Assembly (NCBI RefSeq): GCF_030296615.1
Contig: NZ_AP027732.1
Span: 1,302,001 to 1,366,000 of the forward strand
Direction of reading: 5' to 3'
Source of the DNA: Frondihabitans sucicola
GTDB taxonomy: Bacteria > Actinomycetota > Actinomycetes > Actinomycetales > Microbacteriaceae
DNA: 64,000 nucleotides
Made by a program: the position numbers and the translations under genes. Shown in pieces: positions 47,305 to 57,617 of the stretch. The notes under the pieces were generated by a model that did not search any database, was not told the origin of the DNA, and was given only the letters and a program-made list of their open reading frames with translations. Numbering within the stretch: position 1 is the stretch's first letter; each line of letters opens with the position of its first letter.

Positions 47305-48564
47305 GTGCGCGCCGTGAGTTCGCTTCGCCTCGTCGTCTCGGGCTTCGTACGATCGGTCACGCTCGTCGTGCTGACCTGGTTCGTCCCGGCTCTCCTCCTC
47401 GTCGCCGTCGTCTTCTGCTTCCGGGTCGCCGACGACGTCGTGCTGGCCTGGTGGTGGGTGTTCTGGCTGGTCGCCCTGATCCTCCTGATCTTCGCGCGCC
47501 TCGTGAGTCGGGCCACGCGGATCCTGGTCGCCCGCTGGACCGGGACGGAGGTCGCTCCGGCCTACCGCCCGGTGGTGCCGCTGACGCGCTTGACGACGGG
47601 CTACTGGTGGAACGGGTACGGCTACCAGCGACGGCGGTGGCAGGCCGCCTACCAACGGTGGCTGCGCACGCGCGTGCGGGATCCTGCGGCCTGGCGCGAC
47701 ATGCTGTGGATCGTGGTCGCGCCGCTCTCGGTGGGGATCGCTGCGGCTCTGCCCCTGGCGCTGATCGCCTTCGGGGCGCTCGCCGCTCTTCGGCTCGGAG
47801 TCGTCTCGACCCCGTTCCTGGCCGTTTTGTCGATCGTCGTCGGCGTGGCCCTCCTGCCGGCGGGGTGGCGCCTCGTCGAGCCCGTCGCCGTCCGGCTCCT
47901 CGGCCCGTCGCTCGTCGAACTGCTCAGTACGCGCGTGGCCACCCTGGTCGTCGCGCGAGGCGATCTGACGCAGGCGCAGGACGCCGAGCTGCACCGGATC
48001 GAACGCGATCTCCACGATGGAGCGCAGGCCCGCCTGGTCGCGATCGGCCTGTCGGTGGGTGCAGCCGAGCGCCTCATCGACAGCGACCCGGAAGAGGCCA
48101 AGTCGCTTCTCCGGCAGACGCGTGAGGCGTCGTCGCTCGCCCTTCGGGAACTGCGCGAGCTGGTTCGGGGCATCGTTCCGCCCGTCCTCTCCGAGCGCGG
48201 TCTCGTCGAAGCCGTCCGGGCCCTCGCACTCGATTCGCCCGTGCCCACGCGGGTCGGCTCCGACCTGGCCGGCCGGCTCGAGCTGCCCATCGAGGCGGCG
48301 CTCTACTTCGCCACCGCGGAGCTCGTGACGAACGCGGCCAAGCACTCCGGTGCCGATGCCGTCGACATCCGTATCGCCCCGACCGCCACGGGGGTCGCCG
48401 TCGTGGTCGCCGACGACGGTCGCGGGGGAGCGGACGAAGCGGCAGGATCCGGGTTGCCCGGCGTCCGAGACCGGCTGGCCGCGTTCGACGGCACGCTCCT
48501 CGTCGAGAGTCCCGCCGGCGGACCGACCCGCATCACCCTGGAGGTTCCGTGCGCATCGTCGTAG
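47305..48564 (+). CDS. Sensor histidine kinase, NarL/DesK class
   Basis: 419 residues. Four to five membrane segments in the first 215 residues form the sensor; the dimerisation domain has the phosphorylated His in IERDLHDGAQARLVAIGL, and the ATPase domain has AELVTNAAKHSGA and VADDGRGGADE. GTG 47305 follows GGGAGGGG by four bases. It overlaps the response regulator by 16 bases, so the two are a pair. The signal is unknown; the membrane-embedded sensor suggests a cell-envelope stress. Confidence 0.9.
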   Translation: MRAVSSLRLVVSGFVRSVTLVVLTWFVPALLLVAVVFCFRVADDVVLAWWWVFWLVALILLIFARLVSRATRILVARWTGTEVAPAYRPVVPLTRLTTGYWWNGYGYQRRRWQAAYQRWLRTRVRDPAAWRDMLWIVVAPLSVGIAAALPLALIAFGALAALRLGVVSTPFLAVLSIVVGVALLPAGWRLVEPVAVRLLGPSLVELLSTRVATLVVARGDLTQAQDAELHRIERDLHDGAQARLVAIGLSVGAAERLIDSDPEEAKSLLRQTREASSLALRELRELVRGIVPPVLSERGLVEAVRALALDSPVPTRVGSDLAGRLELPIEAALYFATAELVTNAAKHSGADAVDIRIAPTATGVAVVVADDGRGGADEAAGSGLPGVRDRLAAFDGTLLVESPAGGPTRITLEVPCASS

Positions 48565-49196
48565 CCGAAGACCTGTACCTGCTCCGCGACGGCCTCGTGC
48601 GCCTGCTGGAGGCGTACGGGCACCGGGTCGTCGCGGCCACCGCCGACGGGCCGGCCACGCTCGCCGCGCTGATCGAGCACCGACCGGACGTCGCCGTGGT
48701 CGACGTCAGGATGCCGCCGACCTTCTCCGACGAGGGTCTGCAGGCGGCGCTGACCGCTCGCCAGACCGTACCGGGGCTGCCCGTTCTCGTGCTGTCCCAG
48801 CACGTCGAGCAGCTCTACGCCCGAGAGCTCCTGGCCGACGGCAACGGCGGCGTCGGCTACCTGCTGAAAGACAGCGTCTTCGAGGCCGATCAGTTCATGG
48901 AAGCGGTCGAGCGCGTCGCTGCCGGCGGGACCGCCCTCGATCCTGCGGTCGTCGCGAAGATCCTCGGAGGCCCGGGTGGCTCGCCGCTCGGGTCGCTGAC
49001 GGAGCGCGAGCGCGAGGTCATCTCCCTGATGGCCGAGGGACTCTCCAACGCGGCGATCGCGCGGCGGCTGTTCCTCAGCGAGGGCGCCATCGGAAAGTAC
49101 ACGACGTCGATCTTCGCCAAGTTCGAGATCCAGGCCGACGACGACAGCAATCGCCGCGTGCTGGCCGTGCTGGCGTTCCTCGGAGCCACCGGCTGA
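48549..49196 (+). CDS. LuxR/NarL-family response regulator
   Basis: 215 residues. Receiver domain 1-125 with VVAEDLYLLRDGLVRLLEAY, the phospho-acceptor Asp in VAVVDVRMPP and the switch Lys in YLLKDS; C-terminal LuxR helix-turn-helix LTEREREVISLMAEGLSNAA then LFLSEGAIGKYTTSIFAKF. The GTG start lies inside the end of the kinase gene. Target genes are unknown. It converges on pstB with 37 bases between. Confidence 0.92.
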   Translation: MRIVVAEDLYLLRDGLVRLLEAYGHRVVAATADGPATLAALIEHRPDVAVVDVRMPPTFSDEGLQAALTARQTVPGLPVLVLSQHVEQLYARELLADGNGGVGYLLKDSVFEADQFMEAVERVAAGGTALDPAVVAKILGGPGGSPLGSLTEREREVISLMAEGLSNAAIARRLFLSEGAIGKYTTSIFAKFEIQADDDSNRRVLAVLAFLGATG

Positions 49197-49233
49197 CCGT
49201 CATCCCCGCGTGACGCGACCTGACCTTCGCGGT

Positions 49234-50013
49234 TCAGCCGAAGCGACCCGAGACGTAGTCTTCCGTCGCCTGGACACTGGGGTTCGAGAACATCGTCGCA
49301 GTGTTGTCGTACTCGATGAGCTTCCCCGGCTTGCCGGTGCCCGCGATGTTGAAGAACGCCGTCTTGTCGCTCACGCGCGAGGCCTGCTGCATGTTGTGGG
49401 TCACGATCACGATCGTGTACTCCTGCTTCAGCTCCTCGATGAGGTCCTCGATCGCGAGCGTCGAGATCGGGTCGAGAGCCGAGCAGGGCTCGTCCATCAG
49501 GATCACGTCGGGCGAGACCGCGACGGCCCGCGCGATGCAGAGGCGCTGCTGCTGGCCGCCCGAGAGGCCCGAGCCGGGCTTGTCGAGGCGGTCTTTCACC
49601 TCGTTCCAGAGGTTGGCGCCGAGCAGCGACTTCTCGACCAGGTCGTCGGCGTCGGACTTCGTGATGCGGCGGTTGTTGAGCTTCACACCGGCCAGGACGT
49701 TCTCGCGGATCGACATCGTCGGGAACGGGTTGGGGCGCTGGAACACCATGCCGACCTGGCGGCGGACGAGTACCGGATCGACCCCCTGCGCGTACAGGTC
49801 GTTCCCGTCGATCAGGACCTCGCCTTCGACATAGGCGCCCGGGATGACCTCGTGCATGCGGTTGAGCGTGCGCAGGAAGGTCGACTTGCCGCAGCCCGAC
49901 GGGCCGATGAAAGCGGTGACGGTGCGAGGCTCGATGGTGATGGTGACGTCTTCGACAGCGCGGAACTTGCTGTAGTAGACGTTGAGGTCTTTGACTTCGA
50001 TGCGCTTGGACAC
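49234..50013 (-). CDS. pstB: Phosphate ABC transporter ATP-binding protein
   Basis: 259 residues, the cytosolic ATPase of the high-affinity phosphate importer. Walker [10 protein letters not shown] (about 33-41), Q-loop [11 protein letters not shown], signature LSGGQQQR, Walker [14 protein letters not shown], switch His in IVTHNMQQ. It is the last gene of pstS-pstC-pstA-pstB, 37 bases after pstA. No phoU gene follows within the window. Confidence 0.97.
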   Translation of the reverse strand: MSKRIEVKDLNVYYSKFRAVEDVTITIEPRTVTAFIGPSGCGKSTFLRTLNRMHEVIPGAYVEGEVLIDGNDLYAQGVDPVLVRRQVGMVFQRPNPFPTMSIRENVLAGVKLNNRRITKSDADDLVEKSLLGANLWNEVKDRLDKPGSGLSGGQQQRLCIARAVAVSPDVILMDEPCSALDPISTLAIEDLIEELKQEYTIVIVTHNMQQASRVSDKTAFFNIAGTGKPGKLIEYDNTATMFSNPSVQATEDYVSGRFG

Positions 50014-50050
50014 GTGGTTCCTTTTCGAAATTCGGGCGGGTGCGGCCGGA

Positions 50051-51142
50051 TCAGCGGCGGCTGAGCTTGGGGGAGAAGATCTTGCCGATGAGGCGGGCGA
50101 GCAGGTTGAGAGCCATGACGATCAGGATGAGCACGAGCGCGCCGGTCCACGCGCGCTCGACGAACGGCGTGGCATCCGGCCCCTGGTTCGCGTACTGCGT
50201 GTAGACGAAGACGGGCAGCGTCATCATCCGGTCGTTGAACAGGTCGTAGTTCATGCTCGTCGTGAAACCGGTGGTGAGCAGCAGCGGTGCGGTCTCGCCG
50301 ATGACGCGCGAGATGGCCAGCATGACCCCGGTCGTGAGGCCGGCGATCGACGTGGGCAGCACGATCTTCAGGATGGTCAGCCACTTCGGCACGCCGAGGG
50401 CGAAGCTCGCCTCGCGCAGCTCGTTCGGAACGATCTTCAGGATCTCCTCGCTCGAGCGGACGACGACGGGGATCATCAGGACGCTCAGGGCGATCGAACC
50501 CACGACGCCCGCGCGGAAGGCGGGGCCGAGGAAGAGCGAGAACAGGGCGAAGGCGAAGAGGCCGGCGACGATGGACGGGATGCCGGTCATGACGTCGACG
50601 AAGAAGGTGATCGCGCGAGCCAGCCGGCCGCGGCCGTACTCCACCAGGTAGATGGACGTGAGGAGGCCGATCGGGATGCTGATCAGGGCCGCGAACGCGG
50701 TGATCTCGAGCGTGCCGACGATGGCGTGCAGGGCACCGCCGCCCGCACCGATGACGTTGCGCATCGACTCGCTGAAGTAGTTCGCGTCGAAACGAGCGAC
50801 GCCCCGCGAGATCACGGTGTAGATGAGCGACACGAGCGGCAGGAGCGTGACGATGAAGGCGGTCGTCACGAGTGACGTGACGAGGCGGTCCTTCGCCTTG
50901 CGGCCGCCCTCGACCACCATCGAGATGACGACGATCAGGACGTCGAAGAGGATGGTCCCGAAGAAGAGGGCCCCGACGATGTTGAAGTCGGCGGTCGTAC
51001 CCGAGGCTTTCAGGAGGAGGAAGATCCCGACGAAGATCGCCCAGCTCACGATGAGCAGACCCCACGGAGCGCCCTTCGGGAGCTTGCCCGCGGTGAGGGT
51101 GTTGGAGGTGGTGGCGCGAGAAGAGCGCACGGCGACCGACAT
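50051..51142 (-). CDS. pstA: Phosphate ABC transporter permease PstA
   Basis: 363 residues, six or more membrane segments plus about 60 extra N-terminal residues with two to three additional segments ([32 protein letters not shown]). The EAA loop reads [22 protein letters not shown] 51142 overlaps the pstC stop by one base. With PstC it forms the channel for phosphate. Confidence 0.94.
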   Translation of the reverse strand: MSVAVRSSRATTSNTLTAGKLPKGAPWGLLIVSWAIFVGIFLLLKASGTTADFNIVGALFFGTILFDVLIVVISMVVEGGRKAKDRLVTSLVTTAFIVTLLPLVSLIYTVISRGVARFDANYFSESMRNVIGAGGGALHAIVGTLEITAFAALISIPIGLLTSIYLVEYGRGRLARAITFFVDVMTGIPSIVAGLFAFALFSLFLGPAFRAGVVGSIALSVLMIPVVVRSSEEILKIVPNELREASFALGVPKWLTILKIVLPTSIAGLTTGVMLAISRVIGETAPLLLTTGFTTSMNYDLFNDRMMTLPVFVYTQYANQGPDATPFVERAWTGALVLILIVMALNLLARLIGKIFSPKLSRR

Positions 51143-52101
51143 CAGTTGGCTCCCGAGAAGGCCTTGCGGCGGTTGACGACGAAGCGCGCGGCCATGTTGA
51201 CCAGCAGCGTGATGACGAACAGGATCAGGCCCGACGCGATCAGGGTGTTGAGCCCGACGCCCTGGGCCTCGTTGAACTGCAGCGCGATGTTCGCGGCGAT
51301 GGTGTTCGGGTTCTGCGAGGTGAGCAGGAAGACGTTGACGACGGTCGCGGGCGACAGCACGATCGCGATGGCGAGCGTCTCGCCCAGCGCGCGGCCGAGG
51401 CCCAGCATCACGGCCGAGACGATCCCGGAGCGGGCGAACGGCAGGACCGCCATCCGGATCATCTCCCAGCGCGTCGCTCCGAGGGCCAGCGCCGCCTCCT
51501 CGTGCAGCACGGGGGCCTGGAGGAAGATCTCGCGCATCACCGCGGTCATGATCGGCAGACACATGACCGCGAGGACGATCGCGGCCGTCAGGATCGTCTT
51601 GCCGGTGCCGGAGACCGGGCCGGCGAACAGCGGGATCCACCCGACGTGGTCCACCAGCGTGTTGTAGAACGGCTGGATGAAGGGGGCCAGGACCAGAACG
51701 CCCCAGAGGCCGAAGACGACGCTGGGCACGGCCGCGAGCAGGTCGATGATGTAGCCGAGCACCGCGGCGATCCTGCGCGGGGCGTAGTGCGAGATGAACA
51801 GCGCGATGCCCAGCGAGAGCGGGGTGGCGATGATCAGGGCCAGGATCGCCGCCCAGACCGTCCCGAAGACCAGGGGGCCGACGTAGGTCCAGAAGTTGGT
51901 GGCCTGGTTGGGGATCTCGCCGGGCTTCGCGAACAGGGCGGGGATGCTCTGGACGATGAGGAACAGTGCGACCAGCACGAGGACGAGCAGGATCAGTGAC
52001 CCCGAGAGCACCGTCGCCAGCGAGAAGACGCGGTCGCCCAGCCGAACCGTGGCCTTGGGGCGTGGGGCGGTCGGGGTGGGACGTTCCGCGGTTGCGGTCA
52101 T
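51142..52101 (-). CDS. pstC: Phosphate ABC transporter permease PstC
   Basis: 319 residues. A soluble N-terminus of about 25 residues, then six membrane segments; the EAA loop is HEEAALALGATRWEMIRMA and DLLAAVPSVVFGLWGV is a conserved PstC segment. ATG 52101 is chosen over upstream frame extension to 52134, which is not family-like. It follows pstS after 152 bases that contain a hairpin. Confidence 0.95.
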   Translation of the reverse strand: MTATAERPTPTAPRPKATVRLGDRVFSLATVLSGSLILLVLVLVALFLIVQSIPALFAKPGEIPNQATNFWTYVGPLVFGTVWAAILALIIATPLSLGIALFISHYAPRRIAAVLGYIIDLLAAVPSVVFGLWGVLVLAPFIQPFYNTLVDHVGWIPLFAGPVSGTGKTILTAAIVLAVMCLPIMTAVMREIFLQAPVLHEEAALALGATRWEMIRMAVLPFARSGIVSAVMLGLGRALGETLAIAIVLSPATVVNVFLLTSQNPNTIAANIALQFNEAQGVGLNTLIASGLILFVITLLVNMAARFVVNRRKAFSGAN

Positions 52102-52204
52102 GAAGTGGATTCCTGCTCTGGCCGGGGGCCGCATGACTGGTCGGGTGGTGGCGCTGGTGGAACGATACGACGAGCGGGGGCCGACGTACAGGTGAAGCAG
52201 AGGT

Positions 52205-52239
52205 GGCCCGGGCCGCGGTCGATGACCGCGACCCGGGCC
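52205..52239 (-). terminator. Hairpin between pstS and pstC
   Basis: GGCCCGGG and CGCGGTC pair with GACCGCG and CCCGGGCC around a GAT loop, with one mismatch: 15 pairs in all. It begins 15 bases after the pstS stop and has no T tract. As in other pst operons it may keep the binding-protein message in excess over the permease message. Confidence 0.7.
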
Positions 52240-52253
52240 GATGGTGCGGGTCG

Positions 52254-53348
52254 TTACTTGATGGTGGCGGCAGCCTTGGCGACATCGGCGGCGAGCTTCG
52301 AGGTCAGCGGAGCCGACCCGGCCTGCGCGGCGGCGGCCTTCTGGCCCTCGTCGCTGGCCGCATAGGTGGCGTAGGCCTTGACGACCTTGCCGATCGAGGC
52401 GTCTTTGTAGGTGTCGCAGGCGATCAGGTAGCTGACCAGGACCATCGGCCAGTCGCCCTTGTCGGTCAGGGTGCGGTCGATGTCGATCGACAGGTCGTTC
52501 GACTCGCGGCCCGTGGTGAGCGGCGATTTGTCGACGACCGCCGCAGCACCGTCGGCGCTGATCTTGGTGGCGACCCCGCCGACGTCGAGCTTGGCGATGG
52601 AGAGGTCTCCGGCGCCGGACTCGTCGATGTAGGTGACGCTGTTCGTCGAGTTCTTGACGGCGTCGGCGACACCGGAGGTGCCCTTGGCCGCGTCACCGAC
52701 GCTGTAGGGGAACGTCTGCGAGGCCGGAGCGGTCCACGCCGACTTGGCCTGGCTCGCGAGGTACTGCGTGAAGTTGAACGTGGTGCCGGAGTCGTCCGAG
52801 CGGTGCACGACGGTGATCGCCGCGTCGGGGAGCTTGGCGTCGGGGTTCAGCTTGGTGATCGCCGCGTCGTTCCACTTCTTGATGGTGCCCTTGAAGATGC
52901 CGGCGATGGCGTCGGCGTCGAGGGTCAGATCGGTGACGCCGGACACGTTGTAGGCGATCGCGATCGGGGAGATGTAGACGGGGAGGTCGATGGCCTTCGA
53001 GCCCGCGGCGCAACCGGCGAAGGTCGACTTGAGCTCGTCGTCGCTCAGCGCGGCGTCGGAGCCGGCGAAGTTGGCGGCACCCGAGATGAAGGAGGTGCGG
53101 CCGGCGCCGGAGCCCTGCGGGTCGTAGTTGACGGTGGCGTCGGGGTTGGCGGTCTGGAAGCCGGCGGCCCAGGTGGTCTCGGCGACGCCCTGCGCCGACG
53201 AACCGATGCCGTTGATCGTGCCGGAGACGGCCTTGGTGCTCGAGGACGCGCTGCTGGCGGGCGTCGACTCGTTGGAGGCACAGCTCGAGAGCGCGATGGT
53301 GCCCACGATGGCGATGGCGGCGATGCTGCCAAGTCGCTTGATGTTCAC
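52254..53348 (-). CDS. pstS: Phosphate-binding lipoprotein PstS
   Basis: 364 residues. Signal peptide with lipobox LSSC (Cys 23) and a Ser/Thr/Ala linker. Phosphate-binding motifs are GIGSSAQGV, DPQGSGAGRTSF, FAGSDAAL and VHRSDDSGTTFNF. GTG 53348 has GAAGGG ten bases upstream. A three-unit PHO box lies about 105-130 bases upstream on the same strand, so it should be induced by phosphate starvation. Confidence 0.96.
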   Translation of the reverse strand: MNIKRLGSIAAIAIVGTIALSSCASNESTPASSASSSTKAVSGTINGIGSSAQGVAETTWAAGFQTANPDATVNYDPQGSGAGRTSFISGAANFAGSDAALSDDELKSTFAGCAAGSKAIDLPVYISPIAIAYNVSGVTDLTLDADAIAGIFKGTIKKWNDAAITKLNPDAKLPDAAITVVHRSDDSGTTFNFTQYLASQAKSAWTAPASQTFPYSVGDAAKGTSGVADAVKNSTNSVTYIDESGAGDLSIAKLDVGGVATKISADGAAAVVDKSPLTTGRESNDLSIDIDRTLTDKGDWPMVLVSYLIACDTYKDASIGKVVKAYATYAASDEGQKAAAAQAGSAPLTSKLAADVAKAAATIK

Positions 53349-53452
53349 AGGTTTCCCTTCGGGGAGGTAGAAGTCGTTCGTGTTGCGGGACCGGGCCGGT
53401 GCTGACCCGCGAGCGAGGCTACGTCCGTGCGTTAACGACGATCGTTTGTACC

Positions 53453-53481
53453 GGTGAACGGAAGGTGAACGCGAAGGGAAC
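53453..53481 (-). promoter_or_regulatory. PHO box (PhoP-binding direct repeats) of the pst operon
   Basis: On the plus strand GGTGAAC occurs at 53453-53459 and 53464-53470 and a degenerate AGGGAAC at 53475-53481, all 11 bases apart. On the transcribed strand this reads GTTCACC units at 11-base spacing, the actinomycete PhoP-box arrangement. It lies upstream of pstS. The PhoPR genes themselves are not in the window. Confidence 0.75.
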
Positions 53482-53546
53482 AAGCGCCGGGGATCCTGAC
53501 GGATCGCCGGGGCGCATTCGGTGGAACGATCTGTCGGTGAACGGGT

Positions 53547-53665
53547 CGTGCGGGTCGTGCCGTTCGTGCGGGTCGTGCGACTTGTGCCGTTGGTCAGACT
53601 CGTGCCGCTCGTGCCACTGGTGCCGCTCGTGCCGCTGGTGCCGCTGGTGCGCTCGTGCCGCCGCG
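53547..53665. repeat. Degenerate 9-bp repeats upstream of the PHO box
   Basis: Around a dozen degenerate units of the type GTGCCGCTG / GTGCCGCTC / GTGCGGGTC occur between 53547 and 53665. Together with the PHO box they fill the 398-base gap 53349-53746; no gene is seen there. Simple-sequence slippage is the simplest origin. Confidence 0.75.
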
Positions 53666-53746
53666 ACGGGACGAGCGGTACGAAGCGGCCTGGCCGTGGC
53701 CGAGGGGCGCCGACCGGCCCCGCGGGTCAGGCGATGCGGTTGATCG

Positions 53747-54706
53747 TCACGCGGCGGGGCCGTGCGTCTCGACCGCGACGAGCGTGCCGTCGGCTTTCGA
53801 GATGTGCAGGACGGTGTAGTCGGCCGTGCCGAGGGCCGAGTATCGACGCAGGTCGAGTTTGTGGCCGCCGACCGTCTGCGAGGAGATCTCGCGAACGATC
53901 TCGGGCAGCACTGGACCGTGACTGCAGAGGACGGCGTTGACGCGCTTCTTGAGTCGCTTCTTCACGACGCCGGCGACATCGTGTTTGCCGGCTTCGAAGG
54001 CGTCTTGGCTGAGGGCGTCGGTCTGCTTGACGCCGACGTGCGACGCGGACGAGAGCGGCTCCACCGTCGCGAGGCAGCGTGCCGCCGTGCTGGAGATGAT
54101 GCGCTCGGGGCTCCACGACGCGATGCTGGGGGCGATGCTCCGGGCCTGCTTGCGGCCGGTGGGCTGCAGCGGACGCGTGGCGTCGACGCCCGACCATTCG
54201 GATGGCGGGATGGCCTTGGCGTGGCGGAGGGCGACGACGGCGAAGGTGCGGGCCTGGTCGCTCGCGACTCGGTCGGCGAAGCGGTCGAGCACTTCGGCGT
54301 CGCGCTCGTAGGTGAGTTGAGCCCGGGCCTTGGCGAGCGGCACCCACTCGATGACCTGCACTTCGCTGTTCGGCTTGAAGGTGCCGGCGGCCTCGAACGC
54401 CTCGTCGGTGACTTCGGCGGCCCAGTAGTGCACGATCTTGTCGCGGCCACCGGGCAGAAGGTATTCGGCCGTGCCGATCGGTGCTCCGAGGGTGATGTCG
54501 TAGCCGGTCTCTTCGGAGACCTCGCGCACGGCGGTCTGCGGCGTCGCCTCGCCCGGATCGACCTTGCCTTTGGGCAGGGAGACGTCGTGGTTGTACTCGC
54601 GGTGGATGAGGAGTACCCGCACCTTGCCGTCGACGAGGCGCCAGCACACTGCTCCCGCCGCGACCACGGTCGTTGCTGCAGCCGTTGTCGAACGCTTGGT
54701 CGTCAC
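53747..54706 (-). CDS. MutT1-like Nudix hydrolase with histidine-phosphatase domain
   Basis: 319 residues. The Nudix domain (about 12-145) has the box [20 protein letters not shown] followed by TG; the second domain (about 155-315) is a histidine phosphatase with LRHAKA at its catalytic start and [10 protein letters not shown] later. This two-domain layout is that of mycobacterial MutT1, which hydrolyses 8-oxo-dGTP and diadenosine polyphosphates. The GTG start overlaps the ppk stop by four bases; this pair is conserved in actinomycetes. Confidence 0.9.
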   Translation of the reverse strand: MTTKRSTTAAATTVVAAGAVCWRLVDGKVRVLLIHREYNHDVSLPKGKVDPGEATPQTAVREVSEETGYDITLGAPIGTAEYLLPGGRDKIVHYWAAEVTDEAFEAAGTFKPNSEVQVIEWVPLAKARAQLTYERDAEVLDRFADRVASDQARTFAVVALRHAKAIPPSEWSGVDATRPLQPTGRKQARSIAPSIASWSPERIISSTAARCLATVEPLSSASHVGVKQTDALSQDAFEAGKHDVAGVVKKRLKKRVNAVLCSHGPVLPEIVREISSQTVGGHKLDLRRYSALGTADYTVLHISKADGTLVAVETHGPAA

Positions 54707-56877
54707 CGGGTGGAACGCCTTCTCTTGCTGATCTGTCGCATCAGTCCATCTTGCATGTCGGCGAGCCGTGTTCCGTCATCGGCCCGGGAGTGCCGCACCC
54801 AGGTCTCGTCGGCCTCGAGGTGCCACGACGACGTCTCGGGCGACATCGCGAGGTCGAAGAGGGCGTCGACTTCGCGGAGGTGGTCTTCTTGCACGAGTCG
54901 GACGAGCACTTCGACGCGCCGGTCGAGGTTGCGGTGCATCATGTCGGCGCTGCCGATGTAGACCTGCGGGTCGCCGTCGTTCGCGAACGAGAACAGGCGC
55001 GAATGTTCGAGGTAGCGGCCGAGGATCGAGCGGACCCGGATGTTCTCGCTCAGACCTGGCTGGCCCGCTTTCAGCGAGCAGATGCCCCGCACCCAGATGT
55101 CGATCGGCACCCCGGCGTTGCTGGCATGGTACAGAGCGTCGATGATCTCTTCGTCGACCATCGAGTTGATCTTGATGCGGATTCCTGACGGCTTGCCCGC
55201 CTTGGCGTTCTCCGCCTCGACGGCGATCCGCTTGACGAGACCTTTACGCAGGTGGAGAGGGGCGACGAGCAGGCGCTTGAACTTCTTCTCGATCGCGTAG
55301 CCGGAGAGCTCGTTGAACAGGCGAGTGACATCCTTGCCCACCTGGTCGTCGGCGGTGAAGAGGCCGAGGTCTTCGTAGATGCGGCTGGTCTTCGGGTTGT
55401 AGTTTCCGGTGCCGATGTGCGTGTAGTGGCGCAGCCGGCCACCCTTCTCCTGGCGGATGACGAGGGCGAGCTTGCAGTGCGTCTTGAGGCCGACGAGGCC
55501 GTAGACGACGTGCACGCCGGCCTTCTCCAGCTTGCGCGCCCAGGTGATGTTGTTCTGCTCGTCGAAGCGTGCCTTGATCTCGACCAGGGCCAACACCTGC
55601 TTGCCGGCCTCGGCGGCGTCGATCAGGGCTTCGATGATCGGACTGTCGCCGGAGGTGCGGTAGAGCGTCTGCTTGATGGCGAGGACGTTGGGGTCGGTCG
55701 CAGCCTGCTCGAGGAACGCCTGGACGCTGGTCGCGAACGACTCGTACGGGTGGTGCACCAGCACGTCACGACGGGAGATGCTGGCGAAGATGTCGGGCGC
55801 CATGTTGGGCTCGGTCGGCAGCAGTTGAACGGCGGTCGTCGGCAGATGTTTCGGGTAGTGCAGCTCGGGGCCGGCGATCTTGGCGATCTCGAACAGACCG
55901 GCCAGGTCGAGTGGCGCGGGAAGGCGGTAGACCTCTTGATCGGTGATGTCGAGTTCACGGACGAGGAGCTCGAGCGTGACGGGGTCCATGTCTTCGGTGA
56001 TCTCGAGCCGGATCGGCGGACCGAAACGGCGCCGCAGGAGTTCTTTCTCGAGGGCCTGGATGAGGTTCTCCGACTCGTCTTCGTCGATCTCGACGTCTTC
56101 GTTGCGGGTGACGCGGAAGACGTGGTGCTCGTTGACCTCCATGCCGGGGAAGAGGTCTTGCAGGTGGTTGGCGATCAGATCTTCGAGGGGGATGAAGCGG
56201 AGGCGACCGCTGTTGTCGTCGGGCAGCTGCACGAAGCGGGGCAGGACCTGCGGAACTTTCAGCCGCGCGAACTCCTGCTTCTCGGTCTTGGGGTTGCGAA
56301 CCCGCACGGCGAGATTGAGCGACAGCCCGGAGATGTACGGGAACGGGTGCGCCGGGTCGACGGCCAGCGGCATGAGGACGGGGAAGATCTGTGTCGAGAA
56401 GACGTCGTGCATGCGCTCGCGGTCGGCCTCGGCGAGGTCGGACCACATCTCGATGTGGATGCCGGCGGCGTCGAGGTCGGGCTTGACGAAATCGCTGAAG
56501 GCGACGGCGTGACGCTTCTGCAGCTCGTACGCCTTGGCGTTGATGGCGGCGAGCACGTCGACCGGTGCCGTGCCGACATTGGTCGGCACGGCGAGACCGG
56601 TTGCGATGCGACGCTTCAGGCCGGCGACCCGCACCATGAAGAACTCGTCGAGGTTGCTGGCGAAGATGGCCAAGAAGTTTGCCCGCTCGAGCAGAGGTGT
56701 CTCAGCGTCTTCGGCGAGCTCGAGCACACGCTGGTTGAACGCCAGCCAGCTGATCTCGCGGTCGAGGTAGCGGTCGCCGGGCAGCGTGCCGTCGTCGTCG
56801 AACGTGACGATATCGTCGAAATCGTCGATGAGGTCGTTCGTGACGGCTGCGCCGTCGACGTATGCTTCGCTGTCCAT
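54703..56877 (-). CDS. ppk1: Polyphosphate kinase PPK1
   Basis: 724 residues; makes long-chain polyphosphate from ATP, reversibly. N-terminal domain [23 protein letters not shown]-binding and catalytic regions [20 protein letters not shown] and the phosphorylated His in [11 protein letters not shown]; a second conserved His lies in [12 protein letters not shown], and [12 protein letters not shown] is also family-typical. Start ATG 56877. Placed next to the pst genes and mutT1, it links phosphate uptake to polyphosphate storage. Confidence 0.97.
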   Translation of the reverse strand: MDSEAYVDGAAVTNDLIDDFDDIVTFDDDGTLPGDRYLDREISWLAFNQRVLELAEDAETPLLERANFLAIFASNLDEFFMVRVAGLKRRIATGLAVPTNVGTAPVDVLAAINAKAYELQKRHAVAFSDFVKPDLDAAGIHIEMWSDLAEADRERMHDVFSTQIFPVLMPLAVDPAHPFPYISGLSLNLAVRVRNPKTEKQEFARLKVPQVLPRFVQLPDDNSGRLRFIPLEDLIANHLQDLFPGMEVNEHHVFRVTRNEDVEIDEDESENLIQALEKELLRRRFGPPIRLEITEDMDPVTLELLVRELDITDQEVYRLPAPLDLAGLFEIAKIAGPELHYPKHLPTTAVQLLPTEPNMAPDIFASISRRDVLVHHPYESFATSVQAFLEQAATDPNVLAIKQTLYRTSGDSPIIEALIDAAEAGKQVLALVEIKARFDEQNNITWARKLEKAGVHVVYGLVGLKTHCKLALVIRQEKGGRLRHYTHIGTGNYNPKTSRIYEDLGLFTADDQVGKDVTRLFNELSGYAIEKKFKRLLVAPLHLRKGLVKRIAVEAENAKAGKPSGIRIKINSMVDEEIIDALYHASNAGVPIDIWVRGICSLKAGQPGLSENIRVRSILGRYLEHSRLFSFANDGDPQVYIGSADMMHRNLDRRVEVLVRLVQEDHLREVDALFDLAMSPETSSWHLEADETWVRHSRADDGTRLADMQDGLMRQISKRRRSTR

Positions 56878-56961
56878 TGCTCAATCCTGCCACCGGTGGG
56901 TGCTCGGCAGGCCCGTCGCGCGTGAACTGTTGGTAACTCCTGCACGCGACGGCCCTGTGGA

Positions 56962-57177
56962 CTACTCCTCGTTCTTGAGGGCGAGTCCGATGGCGAAGAA
57001 CGTCGGTGCCCAGTGGCCGACGAAGATGCCCCAGCGGTCCGACTGCGCTTTGTCGTCGCTCTTCTTGCCGCGCGAGACGAGCCAGGCGAGCAGGGCGATG
57101 ACGATGGAGGCGAAGCCGCCGATGTAGGCGTGCTCACTCTTGATGCCGAGGTCGTGGACGAACTTGATGGGATTCAT
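56962..57177 (-). CDS. Small two-segment membrane protein
   Basis: 71 residues with hydrophobic stretches YIGGFASIVIALLAWLVSRG and GIFVGHWAPTFFAIGLAL separated by a charged loop (KKSDDKAQSDRWG). No family recognised. ATG 57177 with AGAAGG upstream. It lies between mshD and ppk on the same strand, 84 bases before ppk. Confidence 0.6.
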   Translation of the reverse strand: MNPIKFVHDLGIKSEHAYIGGFASIVIALLAWLVSRGKKSDDKAQSDRWGIFVGHWAPTFFAIGLALKNEE

Positions 57178-57271
57178 GGTGTGCCTTCTGCTGGAGGGGA
57201 GGTGCGTTGGCCTCACTCCACTCCGATGCGCCTGTGAGTTCCCCATCCTTCCGCTCGGTTCCTCCGGCGTT

Positions 57272-57345
57272 GGCGCTCGTGAGATGGCCCGAGCCGTCGC
57301 CTCGCCCGACGGGAGGCGACGGTTCCGGCCATCTCACGAGCCGCC
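57272..57345. terminator. Long hairpin downstream of mshD
   Basis: CTCGTGAGATGGCC (57276-57289) pairs perfectly with GGCCATCTCACGAG (57327-57340), and CCGTCGCCTC (57294-57303) with GAGGCGACGG (57313-57322); a single C-C mismatch separates two parts of a 28-bp stem with an 8-base loop. There is no T tract. Function could be termination, mRNA protection or a repeat element; no other copy is in the window. Confidence 0.7.
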
Positions 57346-57479
57346 CGCCGTCCGAGCTGACCTCCGCCGGCGCACGACATCGCAGTTCGGCCCGGACGAT
57401 CGCGGCGCGAACGGGTCGAACTGCGACCTCGCCGGAGGATCGGCGGCCGGAGGCGCCGAGGTCGACCGCCGAGGCCGCA

Positions 57480-57617
57480 CCGGCGTCAGCACCGAAGCCG
57501 ACGCCGACGCCGACGCCAGCGCCAGCACCGAAGCCGAAGCCGAAGCCGAAGCCGACGTCAGCGTCAGCGTCAGCGTCAGCGTCAGCGCCAGCGCCAGCGC
57601 CAGCGCCCGCGCCGGCG
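57480..57617. repeat. Hexanucleotide repeats next to mshD
   Basis: Runs of GAAGCC (four), GTCAGC (five) and GCCAGC (several) with related units extend from about 57480 to the mshD stop. The 440-base gap 57178-57617 contains only this repeat, the long hairpin and GC-rich sequence. No frame is a convincing gene; the repeat-encoded Ala/Asp strings are low complexity. Confidence 0.8.
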
